A DNA stretch of 16,256 nucleotides from JAZKFP01 sp040386355. GTDB lineage: Bacteria; Pseudomonadota; Gammaproteobacteria; Pseudomonadales; UBA6940. How positions within the stretch are numbered: position 1 is the first letter of the stretch; the number at the start of each line of letters is the position of its first letter. The notes beneath the pieces are model-generated. The model was not told where the DNA came from, did not search any database, and saw only the letters and a program-made list of their open reading frames with translations. The stretch spans positions 1 to 16,256 of the forward strand of contig JAZKFP010000097.1 in the NCBI GenBank assembly GCA_040386355.1. Reading direction: 5' to 3'. A program made the translations under genes and the position numbers. Below, piece after piece: positions 1 to 8,040 of this stretch.

Positions 1-1024
1 CCATGCCATCACATTTATTGCACCAGAAAGTCCAATCAATTTTCAAAGGTTGAATCGCTAAAGCATTTTCAGGAATTTCATCAAAAATAGTTTGTGCTTC
101 AAACGGACCATAATAATCGCCAACACCGGCGTGATCACGCCCTACGATTAGATGCGAACAACCATAATTTTGGCGAAACAATGCATGCAGTAGGGCTTCT
201 CGGGGACCGGCATAACGCATATCTAATGGATAACCTGCTTGAATAACCGTACCCGATACAAAATATTGATCAATTAATTCTTTAATGGCTTCTTGGCGCA
301 CATCTGCGGGAATATCACCTGGCTTTAGTTGCCCTAATAACGAATGGATTAACACGCCATCACAGAATTCAATTGCGAGCTTTGCTAAATATTCATGCGA
401 GCGATGCATTGGATTTCGAGTTTGAAACGCTGCAATCCGGCTCCAGCCTAAATCTTTAAATTTTTGACGCGTTTCTTTTGGAGTTAAATAAATTCCTGGG
501 TACTCTTCAGGAAATCCGCCTTGCGATAATACTTGAATATCACCAGCAAGATTATAAGCCTCTTGCTGCATCACCATTTTAACGCCGGGATGAGCTGCGT
601 CTGTGGTTTTATAAATCGTTTGACACTCATGTTCTCGATCAATCGTATAAGCTTCACGAAAAGTTAAGATACCTAAGATTTCAACTGTACCATCTGGATT
701 TGTTAAAGCTACTTTCTGACCCGGCTTTAAACTCTTAGCAAGTTTTTCAGTTGCGGATAAAGTAACAGGTATAGGCCAAAACACGCCGCTTTCCAAAGCA
801 TATTTATCGCAGACGCCACGCCAATCTGCAGAACCCATAAAACCGGTCAAAGGAGTAAAGCCCCCAATTCCTAACATAATGAGATCGCCACACTCACGCG
901 ACGTCATTTGAAGGTGAGGCCAATTCTCTTGTTTTGCTTGAGCTCGAAGCGCATTTGCCTCATTGCTGGATACTAAAAGCGGCATTAAATGATCGGAGCC
1001 GTGGGGAGAAATCAAAGTCTGCAT
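1..1024 (-). CDS. sat: ATP sulfurylase (sulfate adenylyltransferase), 3' end outside window
   Basis: Catalyses ATP + sulfate to adenosine 5'-phosphosulfate + pyrophosphate, the sulfate-activating step of cytoplasmic sulfur metabolism. The minus strand is open from an ATG at 1022-1024 to the window edge, giving 341 residues of a family usually near 390-400. The N-terminus begins MQTLISPHGSDHLMPLLV. The nucleotide-binding signature QTRNPMH lies at residues 201-207, followed by RSHE, and the second signature GRDHAGVGDYYG starts near residue 295. A CxxC pair (C335, C338) near the cut end fits the zinc-binding site known in some bacterial Sat enzymes; its remaining ligands would lie outside the window. 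This is the monomeric Sat type, not CysD/CysN. The upstream DNA is occupied from base 1051 by a repeat element, so the promoter probably lies inside or beyond it. The ribosome binding site is weak (TAGGT about 13 nt upstream). No frameshift is seen. Confidence 0.95.
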   Translation of the reverse strand, partial: MQTLISPHGSDHLMPLLVSSNEANALRAQAKQENWPHLQMTSRECGDLIMLGIGGFTPLTGFMGSADWRGVCDKYALESGVFWPIPVTLSATEKLAKSLKPGQKVALTNPDGTVEILGILTFREAYTIDREHECQTIYKTTDAAHPGVKMVMQQEAYNLAGDIQVLSQGGFPEEYPGIYLTPKETRQKFKDLGWSRIAAFQTRNPMHRSHEYLAKLAIEFCDGVLIHSLLGQLKPGDIPADVRQEAIKELIDQYFVSGTVIQAGYPLDMRYAGPREALLHALFRQNYGCSHLIVGRDHAGVGDYYGPFEAQTIFDEIPENALAIQPLKIDWTFWCNKCDGM

Positions 1025-1050
1025 AGATAAATACCTACATCGTGAACGAA

Positions 1051-1262
1051 ATATACCCATAACGAATGAGTTTTAGATCAAATGAAATGATGAAGCATGT
1101 AGATTTTTTCAATTGCAAGGCGCTTTGACGCTGCGTAGCCAACGCTTTACGCAGTGAGAACGCTGTGACGCGTTCGAACAAGAAACACAGCAAGTGGAAA
1201 AAAAGATCATGCTGAACACCTGCTCTTTTCTTAAAGCAAAAGGTCATTCGTTATGGGCATAT
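1051..1262. mobile_element. MITE-like element with 19-bp terminal inverted repeats
   Basis: Bases 1051-1069 (atatacccataacgaatga) and 1244-1262 are inverted repeats matching at 18 of 19 positions, enclosing about 212 bp. Internal hairpins are visible, for example ctgcgta (1131-1137) with tacgcag (1148-1154). No transposase is encoded; the 70-codon minus-strand reading frame at 1035-1247 merely runs through the element and resembles no family I know. Size, terminal repeats and intergenic position fit a miniature inverted-repeat element. It ends 27 bp upstream of sat, so it probably carries or replaces that gene's promoter. No target-site duplication could be assigned. Confidence 0.6.
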
Positions 1263-1359
1263 AGTAAAACGTGCACAGTACCAACCTCTGCGCGACGATT
1301 CAATCCGCACATTCACCTATACTAAAAAAACTGATACAAATTATGACATCGAATTCTTC

Positions 1360-1382
1360 ATTTCAATTTTAGAAATTGAAAT
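1360..1382. promoter_or_regulatory. Palindrome upstream of the diguanylate cyclase gene
   Basis: atttcaat (1360-1367) and attgaaat (1375-1382) form an 8-bp inverted repeat with a 7-nt spacer, ending 26 bp before the ATG at 1409. Its position suits an operator for a dimeric regulator or a 5'-UTR hairpin. AT-rich palindromes also arise by chance, and no regulator is identified. Confidence 0.25.
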
Positions 1383-1408
1383 CCACTTGCATAAAGTTGT
1401 GAAATAAC

Positions 1409-2620
1409 ATGGTTTTAAGCGATCAATCAATTAAAGCGCGAATCCGCTCTTCTATGGTGGTCGTGACAATCATGTCATTGGTAGTAACGGCGTTGAGTTT
1501 TTTTTATTACGATCGACAAGCAACGTCCGATGCAATGATTAAAGAATTACAAATTCTTGCCAAAGTAATTGCTCACCGCAGTACCGCCGCATTAACGTTT
1601 GGAGACAAACGCAATAGCCAAACCAATCTTGACGCATTAAGCGTTCAAAAAAACATCTTAAAAGCCTGCATTATTAAAGAAGGCGTTAAAGGCAGTGAAG
1701 TATTCGCTAAGCTACCGACCACCTTAGAAACACCTGCGTGTCAATTAACATTTACTAAATCTCTTGCTGATTTAACCGCTGCTGGAATTGAAATCATTGA
1801 ACCGATTGAAATTAATGAACGCATCATTGGCTACGTATATATTCAATCTTCTTTAGAACCTTTATACGAAAGATTAACCGGATTTGTAATTACCGGATTA
1901 TGTATTTTATTAATCGTCGGTGTATTAAACGCTGCATTTGCCAATTGGCAAGCTGCACGATTATCAGCACCCATTATTAATCTGTCTAATATCGCGCATC
2001 GCGTATCTGAAGAAAATAATTATGAATTACGAGCAACTACTGAATCAAAAGATGAGATCGGTGATTTAGTACATCAATTTAATGACATGATGGATAAAAT
2101 TCAAACCGCTCGAAATGAATTACAAGCCATGGCATTTTTTGATCCATTAACTAATTTACCAAACCGACGTTACTACACACAGAAATTAAATATTGCTTTT
2201 GAAAAAGCCAAACTAGAAAAAATAAATATTGGCGTATTATTAATTGATTTAGATGGATTTAAAAAAGTAAATGACACGCTAGGTCACGATGCAGGTGATG
2301 CTGTACTCATTCATGTAAGTCAACGACTTGGAACTTTAATTCGTGAAAATGATATTGCATCTCGATTAGGCGGGGATGAGTTTACCGTAATGCTGTGGGA
2401 CGTTAACATTGAACTGGCTTCGCAATTATGTCGCGACATTATTCAAAAAATTCAAATACCTGTCCCTTTCCAAGATACCTTTGCTAAAGTCAGCGCAAGT
2501 ATTGGCTTAGCTTTTTCCAATGATTTTGCCGACGTAAGCATTTTAATGAAACACGCTGACGAAGCAATGTACACCGCAAAACAACAAGGTAAAAATGATT
2601 TTGTAATTGCGAAGAAATAA
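1409..2620 (+). CDS. Membrane-bound diguanylate cyclase (CHASE8-like sensor, HAMP, GGDEF)
   Basis: Predicted to make the second messenger c-di-GMP from two GTP at the inner membrane. The 403-residue protein has a transmembrane helix at about 16-34, a periplasmic sensor of about 120 residues whose start (AHRSTAALTFGDKR, 55-68) resembles CHASE8-type domains, a second helix at about 158-177, a HAMP linker to about 232, and a GGDEF domain opening with DPLTNLPNRR at 245-254. The active-site motif GGDEF is intact at 321-325, and an RxxD inhibitory site (REND, 312-315) lies the canonical five residues before it, so product inhibition is expected. There is no EAL or HD-GYP domain. The stop is TAA. 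It appears monocistronic; the next gene starts 177 bp later. The ATG at 1409 has only a poor Shine-Dalgarno, so the exact start is less certain. The input signal cannot be read from sequence. Confidence 0.92.
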   Translation: MVLSDQSIKARIRSSMVVVTIMSLVVTALSFFYYDRQATSDAMIKELQILAKVIAHRSTAALTFGDKRNSQTNLDALSVQKNILKACIIKEGVKGSEVFAKLPTTLETPACQLTFTKSLADLTAAGIEIIEPIEINERIIGYVYIQSSLEPLYERLTGFVITGLCILLIVGVLNAAFANWQAARLSAPIINLSNIAHRVSEENNYELRATTESKDEIGDLVHQFNDMMDKIQTARNELQAMAFFDPLTNLPNRRYYTQKLNIAFEKAKLEKINIGVLLIDLDGFKKVNDTLGHDAGDAVLIHVSQRLGTLIRENDIASRLGGDEFTVMLWDVNIELASQLCRDIIQKIQIPVPFQDTFAKVSASIGLAFSNDFADVSILMKHADEAMYTAKQQGKNDFVIAKK

Positions 2621-2797
2621 TAAGTTGACGCTAAATCTTAAAGCAGATGACTTTTTCATTGATCTTATGTAAGATCCGCCAAATTATATATTTAAAGTGT
2701 TTTTAGCGTGAACCAGGATGAATCTAAAAACGAATTGCCATGGAGTAAGGTATTTTCTCCTTAGGTAAATTCTTAATTTTAGAGAGTTAAATGCATC

Positions 2798-4264
2798 ATG
2801 GTTAGCTTTACCAAATCACCTAATCCCCCTACCTCCCCCACATCCAACCATAGTGATTCATCGGTTAAATCAAGCACTGCCTTACAATCTTCTGTTTCAG
2901 AACCGCCTTTAAAAACAATTCCTCGCTTTGAAGCAGCTCAATCTAAAGATTGTCGCACTACACCTGTTGAATCAAAACTGAACGCTTCAAAAATTACAAC
3001 AGAATTACAAGCATTGGCAAAGATAAAAACTGAACACGAAAATTTTATTGTAACAATTATACAAAAGATTAATCTCTCACGTCGAGCAGGAACACAAGAT
3101 TATAAAAATGACTTAATTATTCTAAAAATAATGTTGGGAATCGAAAAATTCATAAATAAAAAGTACGATGTTCCTACAGGTATTGACTGGACGTATTGCG
3201 ATGATAACGGGTTGGTTTTTTTGGCTCGTCAATCAGATCGGGACAACCAAAATTATATTCTTATGTTAATAAAATCGTTAATTTTAGCGTCCTACCCTGA
3301 CTCGGAAGGGTATACTCGCGCGCCTACCCAACTTACTCATGCATGGATTAGTCAACTCAATAAACATTCTACAATGCTCATTGAAAAATATTTAAATGGC
3401 ATGGATAAAGTGACTAAGGAATTATTGCTACACCGTGCAGGATTCAATTTCGGTCGAAATGACAGCTCTGACATTTCTGCTCCCTTTCGTTTTTTACATT
3501 TATGTAATTTTTTAGATCGCACAATAACGGACCCCAATCCCAATGTTTTATTATTGGGTCCAGGCACTAACTCATTTTCAGGTCAGCGTGTTTCATATCA
3601 ACCATTAGAAATTATGGCTGCCCTTTCTAATCCAAAATTAACCATTGTTGATAACAACCCAGAAATTATTGAAGTCATACATAATATGGCACAGCAATCT
3701 AACTGGTATGACTGTGCTGTGCCGCTATTTAAGAACTTACCTAATGAAAGTACTAACAGGCTAGATCAGTATGCAATACATTTATTAGATCGACTGACAC
3801 ATATTTCTGGAAATGATTTTGCAGAATCAATAACACCTGTACAACAAGACCTATCAACTCTCTTTGATAGTCTGTCGTTCGAAAATAACTCAGAAATGAT
3901 CGAGAAAATTTTTCCAACTAAATCTTATAATGCTGTAGTAGCTACAAAAGTACTATCGTATGTATTTTCAGCTATTGCAAATAGAATCACCGATGAAGCA
4001 GAATATAGTTTTACAATTAGGTCATTGATACTAAAAATCATTCAATCAGTTAAGACGAATGGATTCTTTATTGTCGATAAAACAATCGACGAAATAATAG
4101 TCTTAAGATTTATTCGTTTTTTTCAAATTAACAATAAAAATTTTTCAGCATCACGGGAAGAAATTACATTTCCTACGGATTCTGAAAAAGCCAAATTATT
4201 TATGGGTCTTGCTCAACATTCTTCACGAGAATCATTAGTGGCTTACCGGATCACTCACTTTTAG
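2798..4264 (+). CDS. Uncharacterised protein with methyltransferase-like Rossmann motifs; possible effector
   Basis: I do not recognise this 488-residue protein as a named family. The first ~65 residues are Ser/Pro/Thr-rich and probably disordered. Residues 250-256 read VLLLGPG in a predicted beta-strand/glycine-loop context, followed about 30 residues later by LTIVDNN (a strand ending in an acidic residue), then YNAVVATKVLSYVF (about 377-390) and GFFIVD (about 422-427). That order resembles motifs I, II, IV and V of class I SAM-dependent methyltransferases, but the fold and activity are inference. No signal peptide or membrane segment is evident, so it should be soluble. AGAGAG at 2781-2786 lies 11 nt before the ATG, rather far for a ribosome binding site. 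Nearer start ATG 2791 is out of frame and closes at once. The gene ends TAG and is followed by a convergent hairpin terminator. A disordered Ser/Pro N-terminus on an orphan enzyme-like domain would fit a secreted effector. Confidence 0.6.
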   Translation: MVSFTKSPNPPTSPTSNHSDSSVKSSTALQSSVSEPPLKTIPRFEAAQSKDCRTTPVESKLNASKITTELQALAKIKTEHENFIVTIIQKINLSRRAGTQDYKNDLIILKIMLGIEKFINKKYDVPTGIDWTYCDDNGLVFLARQSDRDNQNYILMLIKSLILASYPDSEGYTRAPTQLTHAWISQLNKHSTMLIEKYLNGMDKVTKELLLHRAGFNFGRNDSSDISAPFRFLHLCNFLDRTITDPNPNVLLLGPGTNSFSGQRVSYQPLEIMAALSNPKLTIVDNNPEIIEVIHNMAQQSNWYDCAVPLFKNLPNESTNRLDQYAIHLLDRLTHISGNDFAESITPVQQDLSTLFDSLSFENNSEMIEKIFPTKSYNAVVATKVLSYVFSAIANRITDEAEYSFTIRSLILKIIQSVKTNGFFIVDKTIDEIIVLRFIRFFQINNKNFSASREEITFPTDSEKAKLFMGLAQHSSRESLVAYRITHF

Positions 4265-4311
4265 TGGCTTGAATAAAATCGAGCTGAAAATATTAAAATA
4301 ACTAATTTTAT

Positions 4312-4344
4312 AAACTGCACAGAAAAACTAATTCTGTGCAGTTT
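4312..4344. terminator. Hairpin between convergent genes
   Basis: aaactgcacagaa (4312-4324) pairs perfectly with ttctgtgcagttt (4332-4344): a 13-bp stem with a 7-nt loop. It lies between the 3' ends of the plus-strand gene ending at 4264 and the minus-strand gene ending at 4360, so it probably terminates both. The T-tract is short (TTT within the stem on either strand), so its efficiency is uncertain. Confidence 0.7.
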
Positions 4345-4359
4345 GAGAAATATAGAATT

Positions 4360-4860
4360 TTAAGCTGGTAGCGCTTGTAACTGCACATTGTAATTTGAAT
4401 AACTTGATACTCTTGGCGCTGGAGCATCAATCACTTGTACATTATTAGATAGAGTAGCATTGCCAAAAACAGTGTTATTACCTTCAGGATGAGCACGCAT
4501 TCGGCTACAACAAATAACCCCTACAACCAATGCAACAATTCCCACGACCACAGCAGAGGTAATTGCAACTGCAAGTTTTTCATTTTCAGAAAGACTTACA
4601 GTTTGGCCTGTTGTTAGGTAGTAAGGAATGCGTGGACGCGGTGCTGGTGCAGGTCAAGGACGACTTGCCATTTTACGGCTTATTGAAGCTGACGCTTCCT
4701 ACAATTTAGGAGTATCTCGTAAAGTTGCATTTGAAGTGGAACTAGTCAAAGTACCTGAGGAATTTACTAAAGAAATATTGTTTAACAGACTCGGCTTACT
4801 ATTATTTGAGCTTGCTTCAACAATAGTTATTATTGCTACAGCACTAAGATTTAACTTCAT
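4360..4860 (-). pseudogene. Small exported/membrane protein gene with two in-frame stop codons
   Basis: One minus-strand frame reads as a coherent 166-codon protein except for TAG at 4699-4701 and TGA at 4654-4656. It starts at ATG 4858-4860 behind GAGG about 5 nt upstream. The first residues (MKLNLSAVAIITIVEASS) look like a signal peptide. A Ser/Thr/Asn-rich stretch follows up to the TAG, then a Pro/Arg-rich segment containing the TGA, then SLSENEKLAV, a transmembrane helix (about AITSAVVVGIVALVVGVICC) and a polar tail ending in QLQALPA. The part after the last stop is open from a GTG at 4551 (63 codons), which is how it might be annotated alone. The TGA sits where CGA (Arg) would continue the Arg-Pro pattern, suggesting a C-to-T nonsense mutation. 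I do not recognise the family. Alternatives are sequencing error or a shorter functional gene. The overlapping 102-codon plus-strand frame (4628-4936) seems to be a shadow. Confidence 0.5.
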
Positions 4861-4987
4861 ACAACCTCAATTACTTCTTCAAAATAAAGCCCTCCAATTG
4901 GCGAAATACAATCCCTTAAAACTTGTAAGAAAATAGCTAGTTAAAAATACACAATCAAATTTAAATTTCGCTACGGGTATATAAATA

Positions 4988-5011
4988 AAAAAAGCGCCGA
5001 AGCGCTTTTTT
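4988..5011 (-). terminator. Rho-independent terminator of the chemoreceptor gene
   Basis: aaaaaagcgc (4988-4997) and gcgctttttt (5002-5011) form a 10-bp stem with a four-base loop (cgaa). On the minus strand it is followed by a run of T, and it begins 15 bp after the stop codon of the chemoreceptor gene. The symmetric A/T flanks would let it act in both directions. Confidence 0.85.
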
Positions 5012-5025
5012 CAAATTAACTCTTA

Positions 5026-7353
5026 TTAACCCACTTTAAATTGCGAAACTACTTTTCCTAATTGATCTGCAAGATCTCTTAATTGACTAATGGTTTCATC
5101 TACTTTTTCAAAGTCGCCAGCAACTTCCGTTGAAAGCGATGTAATGTTTACAATATTTTGATGAATTTCTTCCGCTACTGCGCTTTGCTCTTCGGTTGCA
5201 GTTGCCACTTGTGTAATTTGATCCGTAATAATAGAAATTGTATCGGCACTTTTAACAATGGAATCGCAGGCAGATTGACCGCGTTGCATACTGGTTTGTG
5301 CGCTTGAACGGCTTTCATTCATATACTGAACCGCTTTGATCGCTTCTGTTTGCAAGCTTTTAATTATCTCTTCAATTTCACGTGTTGAATCTTGAGTTCG
5401 GCTTGCAAGCATACGCACTTCATCGGCAACTACAGCAAAACCCCGACCTTGTTCACCCGCTCGCGCGGCTTCAATGGCGGCATTTAAAGCTAGTAAATTA
5501 GTTTGTTCTGCGATCTCACGAATGACATCAAGCACTTTTCCAATATCTGTACTTTTCACTTTTAAATTATCAATAACACCAGACGTATCCTGTACTTTTT
5601 GTTCTAATTCTTCTAAACCTTTTAACGTATGAATAAATTCATCTTGTGCGGATCGAGTTTCATGCGATGAATCTTTGGCGGAACTTGCAACACTTTCTGC
5701 ATTACTAGCAACTTCTTGCACGCTTGTTGCCATTTCTGTCATGGCCGTTGCAATTTGATCATTATTATCTTGTTGTTGACGCAATCTTTTCAAAGAATTT
5801 TCCGATAAATCTTTAACGCTAATTGTGGAGTGATACAAAACTTTAAGATTTTCAGAAATGGTCGAAACTGTTTTTTGAACTTTTTCCGCAAAACCATTAA
5901 AGTTTTTTGCTAAATCGGTAATTTCATCATCGCCTTCCACATCTAAACGACGTGTTAAATCTCCATCACCTTTATATATTTCGTACATACGATTGGTTGC
6001 ACGTTCAATAGGCCGTACAAAACGATTTGCAGACCAAATTCCAAAAAATCCGGAAATAACAGCGACGAGTAATAAAGTAATAATGGTTGAAATAATAATT
6101 TGATTGATAAGAACAGAGATTGTCTCAAAAGCTTCTTCTTCAGTTTGCTCAGCAATTAATGCCCACTTTTGCCCAAGAACTGTAATAGGCGTAAAAGCAG
6201 TTACCATTTTCTGATTATAATACCCGGTCTCATGAGAAAAACCTGTTTTTCCTGCTAACGCTTGTTTTACAGCATTTGTATCAATAACATGCAGACCAAC
6301 TCCAGTATCTTTCGCATTAACTAATTGAATAGTGGCTGAATCTTGACCTCCTCGATGCATTTCCCCTAAATAAGCTTTTTTATTTTCTACCATTAAACGC
6401 GTGTAGGAACGCAACGTTTTATCTTGCCCTACTAAATAGGTTTCTCCAGTTTTACCAAAACCAAAGCGTTTCCAATCTTGATTATTTGTCATTAATTGAT
6501 TGATACGGCTCACTGGCATTTGAAAAATAAGCACCCCAATTTTTTCAGCACCAGAAGCCTGAGATGAGAAAATTGGAGTTGCAATAAAGGCTGCTGGATC
6601 TTCATACGAAGGTAAATAACTTTTAAAATCTGTTAAAACAACTTGGCTATGATCATTAATATTTTTAGCTTTTTGAAACGCTTCACCTAAACCACTTTGG
6701 GCGTAAGGACCATTAATAAGGGAAGTTGTAAAATCTAATTCTTTAAATACTGAGTAGACGACATCACCTGAATCAATATCAACCAGAAAAATATCGTAGT
6801 AACCAAAAGTTTCTAAAAATTCTCTAATAGATGGATGCCATTTACTATGTAGTTCAGAATATACGCTGCCATCACTTGCTTGATTTAATCGATCTTTAGT
6901 ACCTAATGGATTTGCATTATTAACAATATATTGATACTGCAAATAATTAGACTCTGAATCTAATGAGTTAACTAAACCAGTCACGTCAATGCTTTTATTA
7001 TCATTTTTGGTTTTGTATTGATCAGTAAATGGTCCTTGATAATATCCTGCCACCTGGCTTTTGAAATCATACCCTGCAGGCAACGTTTGAAAAGCTTCAG
7101 AAAAACCTTGCATTGCATCAACGATCATTTGATCGTGCGCAAAGGTTTTAACCTGATTTTCAATTTGCTTTAAATAATCTTGAACTTCATTTTTTTTAAT
7201 TTCTCGGTAGGAAACAAGTTTTTCTTTTTCAGACGCTTCTAATATGTTTTTGCCATTAAATACGGCTACCGTGCTCACAACGCCACCAACTAAAATGCAA
7301 GGAATTAAAGCCGTTGATAATGCGCCTAGAGTAAGTTTTGATCGGATTTTCAT
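5026..7353 (-). CDS. Methyl-accepting chemotaxis protein
   Basis: A 775-residue transmembrane chemoreceptor expected to sense a periplasmic ligand and control the CheA/CheW kinase complex. Residues about 10-32 form the first membrane helix (LGALSTALIPCILVGGVV). A large periplasmic region to about 405 contains a Cache-like segment (for example DIFLVDIDSGDVVYSVFKE and GVLIFQMPVSRINQLM). The second helix (about 410-433) leads into a HAMP domain (RFVRPIERATNRM ... DEITDLAKNF, to about 490). The cytoplasmic signalling hairpin is highly conserved: EIAEQTNLLALNAAIEAARA, GEQGRGFAVVADEVRMLA, at about 610-647. The C-terminus (SQFKVG) lacks the NWETF-type CheR/CheB tether. The ATG at 7351-7353 has AAGGA 11 nt upstream. 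The gene stands alone, with a strong terminator after it and no che genes nearby. The ligand is unknown. Confidence 0.95.
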   Translation of the reverse strand: MKIRSKLTLGALSTALIPCILVGGVVSTVAVFNGKNILEASEKEKLVSYREIKKNEVQDYLKQIENQVKTFAHDQMIVDAMQGFSEAFQTLPAGYDFKSQVAGYYQGPFTDQYKTKNDNKSIDVTGLVNSLDSESNYLQYQYIVNNANPLGTKDRLNQASDGSVYSELHSKWHPSIREFLETFGYYDIFLVDIDSGDVVYSVFKELDFTTSLINGPYAQSGLGEAFQKAKNINDHSQVVLTDFKSYLPSYEDPAAFIATPIFSSQASGAEKIGVLIFQMPVSRINQLMTNNQDWKRFGFGKTGETYLVGQDKTLRSYTRLMVENKKAYLGEMHRGGQDSATIQLVNAKDTGVGLHVIDTNAVKQALAGKTGFSHETGYYNQKMVTAFTPITVLGQKWALIAEQTEEEAFETISVLINQIIISTIITLLLVAVISGFFGIWSANRFVRPIERATNRMYEIYKGDGDLTRRLDVEGDDEITDLAKNFNGFAEKVQKTVSTISENLKVLYHSTISVKDLSENSLKRLRQQQDNNDQIATAMTEMATSVQEVASNAESVASSAKDSSHETRSAQDEFIHTLKGLEELEQKVQDTSGVIDNLKVKSTDIGKVLDVIREIAEQTNLLALNAAIEAARAGEQGRGFAVVADEVRMLASRTQDSTREIEEIIKSLQTEAIKAVQYMNESRSSAQTSMQRGQSACDSIVKSADTISIITDQITQVATATEEQSAVAEEIHQNIVNITSLSTEVAGDFEKVDETISQLRDLADQLGKVVSQFKVG

Positions 7354-8040
7354 GAACTTTTAATTCCTTAAGTACAGCCAATTAAAACATCAAAAGATAG
7401 CAAAAACATATTAATTATTAATTGAAATAATTATTAAATGACTCTTTCAACAATAAATCGTCAATTAATTGAGTTTAGACAGAAGTTAGATAAAAATTTA
7501 ATTCTCAGGAGAAAATTTTTACACATAGGAATTAGGAATTTAAAAACCAAAACTTGAAGAGTATTGAAATCGAATTAGTAGCAGAAAACTTTAAAAAATA
7601 TCATTTAAATGACAGTTTGATATCGCAAAAATTATCGAATAATTTTGCCATCAATAGTATCGATAGCTAGGCACTTCTAATAATTGCACCAAATTCCACC
7701 ACATGAATTTTTCCATGTAAAATGTTTTATGAAAGGTGTTTTGTGGGAAAGACCATGTGGGCGAAAGATTTTTCGCCCCTACATAATTCGTTGAAGGTAT
7801 GGGGTTATGGTTAGGTTGGGCATTATAAAAAATTCATGTAAATCTATACCTAATTTATATCTCAACAGGTGACGGTTAGTGTGTAGGGGCGAAACATCTT
7901 TCGCCCGTGTTCAACGCTGCCTATTGCTTATTGAAGATTAGAAAATTGTCTTGGGAATTCCCATCTGCGTTCGCTATATATTTCACCGTTAAATTTGCGT
8001 TATAAAAATTAAACATATATTTAATATAAAATTAATTGTA
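7354..8040. other. 687-bp gene-free region between chemoreceptor and ankyrin genes
   Basis: No credible coding frame on either strand. The left third is very AT-rich and should hold the chemoreceptor promoter; I could not choose a convincing -35/-10 pair. An imperfect palindrome (gcaaaaattat, cg, aataattttgc) lies at 7625-7648. The right part is filled by a repeat element at 7717-7979. No clear terminator is seen for the ankyrin gene ending at 8041. Confidence 0.6.
7717..7979. mobile_element. Short inverted-repeat (MITE-like) element, copy 1
   Basis: Shares its ends with the element at 11420-11658. The common left block runs from aaatgttttatgaaaggtg through gtgggaaagaccatg, and the common right block from gttcaacgctg through ctattgcttattgaa to catctgcgttcgctatat (7962-7979). 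Inside these, arms at 7758-7782 and 7883-7907 are inverted repeats matching at 23 of 25 positions; each arm also folds on itself (gggcgaa/ttcgccc type). The 100-nt centre between the arms differs from copy 2. The left terminal repeat (tatagcgaacg type) is degraded, so the true left edge may lie near 7690. It encodes no protein and must have been moved by a transposase elsewhere. Confidence 0.7.

Noticed and set aside
1035..1247. 70-codon minus-strand frame upstream of sat
   Set aside because: It coincides with the inverted-repeat element, and no ribosome binding site or homology is evident.
4628..4936. 102-codon plus-strand frame
   Set aside because: It opposes a minus-strand frame with signal peptide, transmembrane helix and good ribosome binding site, its own Shine-Dalgarno abuts the ATG with no spacer, and the product resembles nothing known. 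Not excluded outright.
7683..7980. CRISPR-like array from repeated gggcgaa blocks
   Set aside because: Only two inverted, not direct, copies are present, with no regular spacers or cas genes; it is a repeat element.
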